Below, in pieces: positions 61,101 to 64,000 of a stretch of 64,000 nucleotides of DNA (positions are counted from its first letter, which is position 1; each line of letters starts with the position of its first letter). This DNA is from Siderastrea siderea (lineage: Eukaryota; Cnidaria; Anthozoa; Scleractinia; Rhizangiidae). Made by a program: the position numbers and the translations under genes. Below the pieces are notes generated by a model. It had not been told where the DNA came from. It saw only the letters and a program-made list of their open reading frames with translations, and did not search any database. The stretch is from assembly GCA_964030785.1 (NCBI GenBank), contig OZ034967.1, forward strand, positions 59,169,665 to 59,233,664. Reading direction: 5' to 3'.

Positions 61101-64000
61101 GGAGAAAGTCCAGCTATACTTTCCATCCTCAGCTCTTGCGTCGATACTGCCGAACTCTACCGAACTCTAGTTGAGACATTGCTTGGGACTGACATAAGCT
61201 TAATTGAATTTGTACTATTTTCTTGTCGGTGTATCTGTAAAACCTTGATGTGTAGTAAAACTATCATTTTCACAGATCTTACTTAAGTCTAATTCATGTT
61301 TTGTAGGTGTAAATTTTCATGTAGGCATATTTCAGCAAAGTGTCCGAAATTTTTGTCCGAAATTTGTCCGAAATAAGAGAAAAAGTGTCCGAAAATTAAA
61401 CGTCTGAATTTTTAACGTCCGAAATTTTTTGCAAGTAATGTATGTCTTATTTTTGTTTGCAACTGTGCAGTACCTCAGGCTAGATATAAATGTACTCGAT
61501 CTTATTCTGTATATTCTTTGTAACGTCTTTTTTGGATAAATGCTTTAAAAGTTGCATGCTTTTTGTATTGCAATTGTAGCCTTTTTGCCCAAACTTTTGT
61601 CTTGTTAGAAAAGAAAGCACTGAATTCCCTATCCGTAGCTAGTTAAGATCTCTATAACTTATGTAGTCTTGTTCCTCGCCTGCAGGCATATGGGGCAGCG
61701 CATTTACCATACTGCTACAGCGACTACTTCATGAGGAACAGTCTCCTGAAGAAACAGTCACAAGCATGCGCAACACTGGTGATCTGAGAGAGGAGCTACG
61801 TACGTAATTACTATATTATTAGTATTGTTCGTATCCAGTCTGGATACGGGCAAGCGCGCGCTCTGATTGGCTCCTCAAGATTTTAGTTTCTTTCGATTGT
61901 TTTTGAGACGTCAATATAACTACGTATTGACATGTCAAAAGCGAGCCAGTGATTGGTTGAAAATTTCGCGCCGTTTTCGTCGGGCTTCTTCCATTCAAAA
62001 CAGAAATTCAAAGTTTCTCGTCAAAAAGCGGCCAGAAATGTAAATTGCTTTGCCGTTTGAAAGATAAAGGAAAGCGATATTCAACTTTAGAGTCCACGTT
62101 ATTGAAAAAACAAGGTAAGACGAGAATTAAAACGTATTTTCATTTGTTTTTACCAGTTTGTTTTTGTGGAGGTATGTTGTGTGCGCTAATCACGTAATCA
62201 TGTTTTTGAAAAAGTTCGTTGGACGAAAAGGTCGTCGAGTATGCGTTATTTTACCTGTTTTGTCGACTTCTGGAACCTAAAGAAACCACATAGAGACGCT
62301 ACTTTGAATTTATTTATGTGAAACACCGATTTATGGTGAGGAAAGTCCATATTTGATAATTTTTCTTCAAAGCAAAGATTTGATAGCGCGTACAAAGATT
62401 CGTGTTCAACACGTGACAAGTTGTAAGAATTTATCTTTCAATCCGTGCAGGAAATTCTCAGTTTTGCGTTTGTCTTGCCCGAAATCGTGATACAAAACTA
62501 ATTGCGATTTTGAGACGGCAATTCTGCATTATATTGACGGCGTTGAAAGAAAATATATTCTCCGTATTGGGTGGAGTCACGAAGCCGTCAATATAATGCA
62601 GAATTGCCGTCTCAAAATCGCAATTAGTTTATACTATTGCGCTGTCTATATAATGTGTGACAATCAAAAGACCTAGTGCTAAAAGCACTAGATGTCAGTC
62701 CAGTCAAGACTAAAAATATATTACGCCCCACACTGTAGATGGTATGATCCACTCTGAGGATGTTGAACCCGTTGGGGAGGAGGACAGCGACGAAGAAGAC
62801 GATGCCACAGACGATGCCACGGACGCGAGCTCCAAAGAGGAAGCGTCAATGCCACCAGACGAGAGCTCTGATCACAGCTTCAGGAAAAGAATGCTGGAGA
62901 CGTTCGTGGCAAAATTCAACATACTCAAAACACGTGCTGGCCGAGCAGGCCTGGTGCATAACTTCCTCCGTGGATTGCAGTTGATGGCTGCCCCAGTTCC
63001 TTCGGGTAAGTCACGATTTTTGATTGATTGTCGAAAGTCAAGCCTTTGGTTCGTCCGAAATACCACCCTCTAATAAATAAATAAAAAATAAATAAATAAA
63101 TAAATAAATAAACAAATATAAACTGATTCGGGTTACGTATTGTGTGGGGTAATTGGGTTGGAGACCCGTTCTTTATACTGGGTTAGCATCTTCAACTCCG
63201 ATGGTCAATATTATTTCTTCTTTCTGATTGGCTGTTTTGTCACACAGAAATGAGAGATGTCACTGATGCCGCTGACCAGATGGCTACTGAGACAAAACGT
63301 ATGTACGTGGTTGACAGCGGGCTCATGTTCAACTCGCCATATCCGCTGCTGCTGAGACCCCAGCGACATGTGGACATTTTTCTGTCGTTTGACTTCAGTG
63401 CACGGGACAAGGATGACGAAATGCCTTTCAAGGTAAGTTGGGACATATTTAATATTGCAATCAACAGAGCTGAATAACGCACCAAGCATGCTTTATGAAC
63501 CATTACAGCAAAATGTGTAAAGAACGACTACTTTTGAATTAACTCGTACTAGCAACTATACAAACAGAATCAGGAATACGCAAAAACAGATGACTCACGC
63601 CAAGTTCGGGAAAACACGAAAGGAGCGCCAAGCACACGAAAGCGTAAAGCCAGTGCCAAACGCAAGAAGGTGTTGACCGAGTTTTTTTTTTTCACAGGTC
63701 CAAGACCGCGATATTTTTTCTGATTTAAGCAGATAATTTATTTTCGCGATTTCGACAGCCAAGTGATAATTGCCCATGAGCAGTAAATCTAAAGAACATT
63801 TGTTGTAATTTCAGGAACTTTTGCTGGCAGAGAAATGGGCCAGAAATAACAACATAAAGTTCCCTCCGATAAACGCCAAAGAACAGTACAAGAAGTACGG
63901 CATGAAAGAATTCTACGTGTTCTCCGACCCCGAGGACCCAGCTTGCCCTGTTGTGGTGCATTTTGCGCTTTGCAATAAGACTTTCAAAGAACAAAGCCGT
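52184..64000 (+). CDS. Cytosolic phospholipase A2 (group IV), 3' end outside window
   Basis: Fourteen exons join in frame: 52184-52201, 54199-54280, 54852-54998, 55530-55645, 56064-56101, 56620-56755, 57420-57556, 58892-59114, 59632-59749, 60159-60296, 61686-61799, 62739-63005, 63248-63432, 63815-64000 (continuing). This gives 635 residues. An N-terminal C2 domain keeps Ca-binding acidic residues (FDTPDPYV at 34-41; EADPISDD at 88-95) for Ca-dependent docking to membranes. The lipase domain has the oxyanion loop GSGGGFRAM with Arg193, the nucleophile Ser221 in AGLSGS, and Asp534 in VVDSGL, completing the Ser/Asp dyad and the phosphate-binding Arg. An acidic, probably disordered insert (DSDEEDDATDDA, exon 12) separates the lipase halves. 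It should hydrolyse phospholipids at sn-2, releasing polyunsaturated fatty acid. About 100 C-terminal residues are missing. The 6-codon first exon is inferred from phase and a duplicated context. Confidence 0.93.
53500..54198. other. End of cPLA2 intron 1
   Basis: AT-rich intronic sequence up to the acceptor TTCTTTAG at 54191-54198. A 64-codon frame here (54101-54295) runs through the splice site and is not used as such. No other element recognised. Confidence 0.5.
54340..54680. repeat. Degenerate CTGA/ACTG-rich tract
   Basis: Low-complexity sequence with many imperfect ACTG/GACT units (for example GACTAACC, CTACTGACTG) inside cPLA2 intron 2. It probably decayed from a tetranucleotide satellite. 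Confidence 0.6.
55676..55925 (+). mobile_element. Decayed tRNA-derived SINE in cPLA2 intron 4
   Basis: Contains GGGGCTCGAACCCGAG, CTGCACCCGGGTGTATAGAT, a GGGGGGAGGGATACA block and CATACTACAGAAACCAGAGT. The order is the same as in the SINE at 37065-37340, with a diverged middle. Confidence 0.55.
56340..56467 (+). mobile_element. LINE 3' tail with (GTT)n
   Basis: ATGCAAATAAAGCTTG followed by (TTG)n at 56440-56467. This is the same type of 3' terminus as the minus-strand LINE remnant at 47774. Only the 3' end is present, in cPLA2 intron 5. Confidence 0.5.
58143..58176. repeat. (ATT)n microsatellite
   Basis: About eleven ATT units in cPLA2 intron 7. Confidence 0.95.
58612..58838 (-). mobile_element. 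tRNA-derived SINE (minus strand) in cPLA2 intron 7
   Basis: On the minus strand the head reads GGCAGGGATGGCGCAGTGGT (A box TGGCGCAGTGG), then B box GGGTTCGACTCCC at tRNA spacing (about 58765-58838). The body contains TTGGTTCTCGTCCTTGCTCC and ends with GGGGACACCTCCC reversed near 58640. A clear Pol III promoter makes this the best-preserved SINE in the window. It ends about 50 bp before the exon 8 acceptor. Confidence 0.85.
60552..61442. mobile_element. ~890 bp element with GTCCGAAA-array ends in cPLA2 intron 10
   Basis: Terminal TACATTACTTACAAAAAAT and its inverse (GCAAGTAATGTA), with TA at both borders fitting a Tc1/mariner-type TA target. Next to each end the octamer GTCCGAAA or its close variants is repeated four or more times with T-rich spacers (60586-60645 and about 61341-61430). 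The interior has no recognisable transposase. It resembles a non-autonomous element with subterminal transposase-binding repeats. Confidence 0.7.
61804..62738. other. cPLA2 intron 11
   Basis: Contains AT-rich intronic sequence and the palindromic MITE at 62495-62630. Around 61,830-62,000 there are paired GATTGG boxes (GCGCGCTCTGATTGGCTCC and AGTGATTGG), which may be transposon-derived. No gene seen. Confidence 0.5.
62495..62630. mobile_element. 136 bp perfect-arm palindromic MITE
   Basis: 47 bp arms (starting AAACTAATTGCGATTTTGAG) are exact inverse copies around a 42 bp core. The arms and core are related to the element at 13628-13770. The perfect arms suggest recent insertion. It lies about 110 bp upstream of the exon 12 acceptor. 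Confidence 0.85.
63071..63114. repeat. (AAAT)n microsatellite
   Basis: Simple repeat in cPLA2 intron 12. Confidence 0.95.

Noticed and set aside
61804..61805. Alternative donor (GTAATT) for the cPLA2 exon at 61686
   Set aside because: Its phase does not match the next exon, whereas GTACGT at 61800 does.

Overview
This is animal nuclear DNA. It is AT-rich, has many introns with GT-AG borders, is full of transposon fragments, and has no bacterial operon structure. The protein families (an animal-type polyketide synthase, a Patched-like permease, a C2-containing cytosolic phospholipase A2) and the repeat types (tRNA-derived SINEs, hAT and Harbinger-like elements, short TTAA-flanked elements) fit an anthozoan cnidarian, most likely a stony coral. 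The taxon is an inference; the gene models are read directly.

Layout. 1-9.4 kb: four head-to-tail copies of a roughly 2.5 kb higher-order repeat, with no convincing gene. 9.4-14.2 kb: gene-poor sequence with a tRNA-like SINE scrap and a small inverted-repeat element. 14.2-32.3 kb: one intact 12-exon gene on the plus strand. I could join it in frame from ATG to stop (10,668 nt, 3,555 residues). Its first 5.7 kb exon fuses a complete 12-TM Patched/RND-type permease to the ketosynthase of a reducing type I polyketide synthase. The order is RND - KS - AT - DH - structural KR - ER-like - KR - ACP - TE - C-terminal extension. This membrane-anchored PKS/permease fusion is the most exciting object in the window. 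32.3-37.9 kb: non-coding, with a 111 bp palindrome, two nested Harbinger-like elements and a SINE. 37.9-45.9 kb: a stack of nested transposons (large inverted-repeat element > hAT element with 8 bp target duplication > Harbinger-like insertion inside the hAT transposase gene, plus a separate palindromic insertion). 45.9-52.2 kb: segmentally duplicated upstream sequence of the next gene, with two copies of its first coding exon, four copies of a module rich in E-box-like sequence, and two TTAA-flanked elements. 52.2-64 kb: a cytosolic phospholipase A2 (group IV) gene on the plus strand. Fourteen exons join in frame to 635 residues; the 3' end lies beyond the window.

How the genes could work together. 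The PKS fusion should build a reduced or partly reduced polyketide or fatty-acid-like chain on an ACP at a membrane, release it by thioesterase, and may pass it to the fused RND permease. The neighbouring cPLA2 releases fatty acids from membrane phospholipids. Both are lipid genes on the same strand, but a functional link is only a guess.
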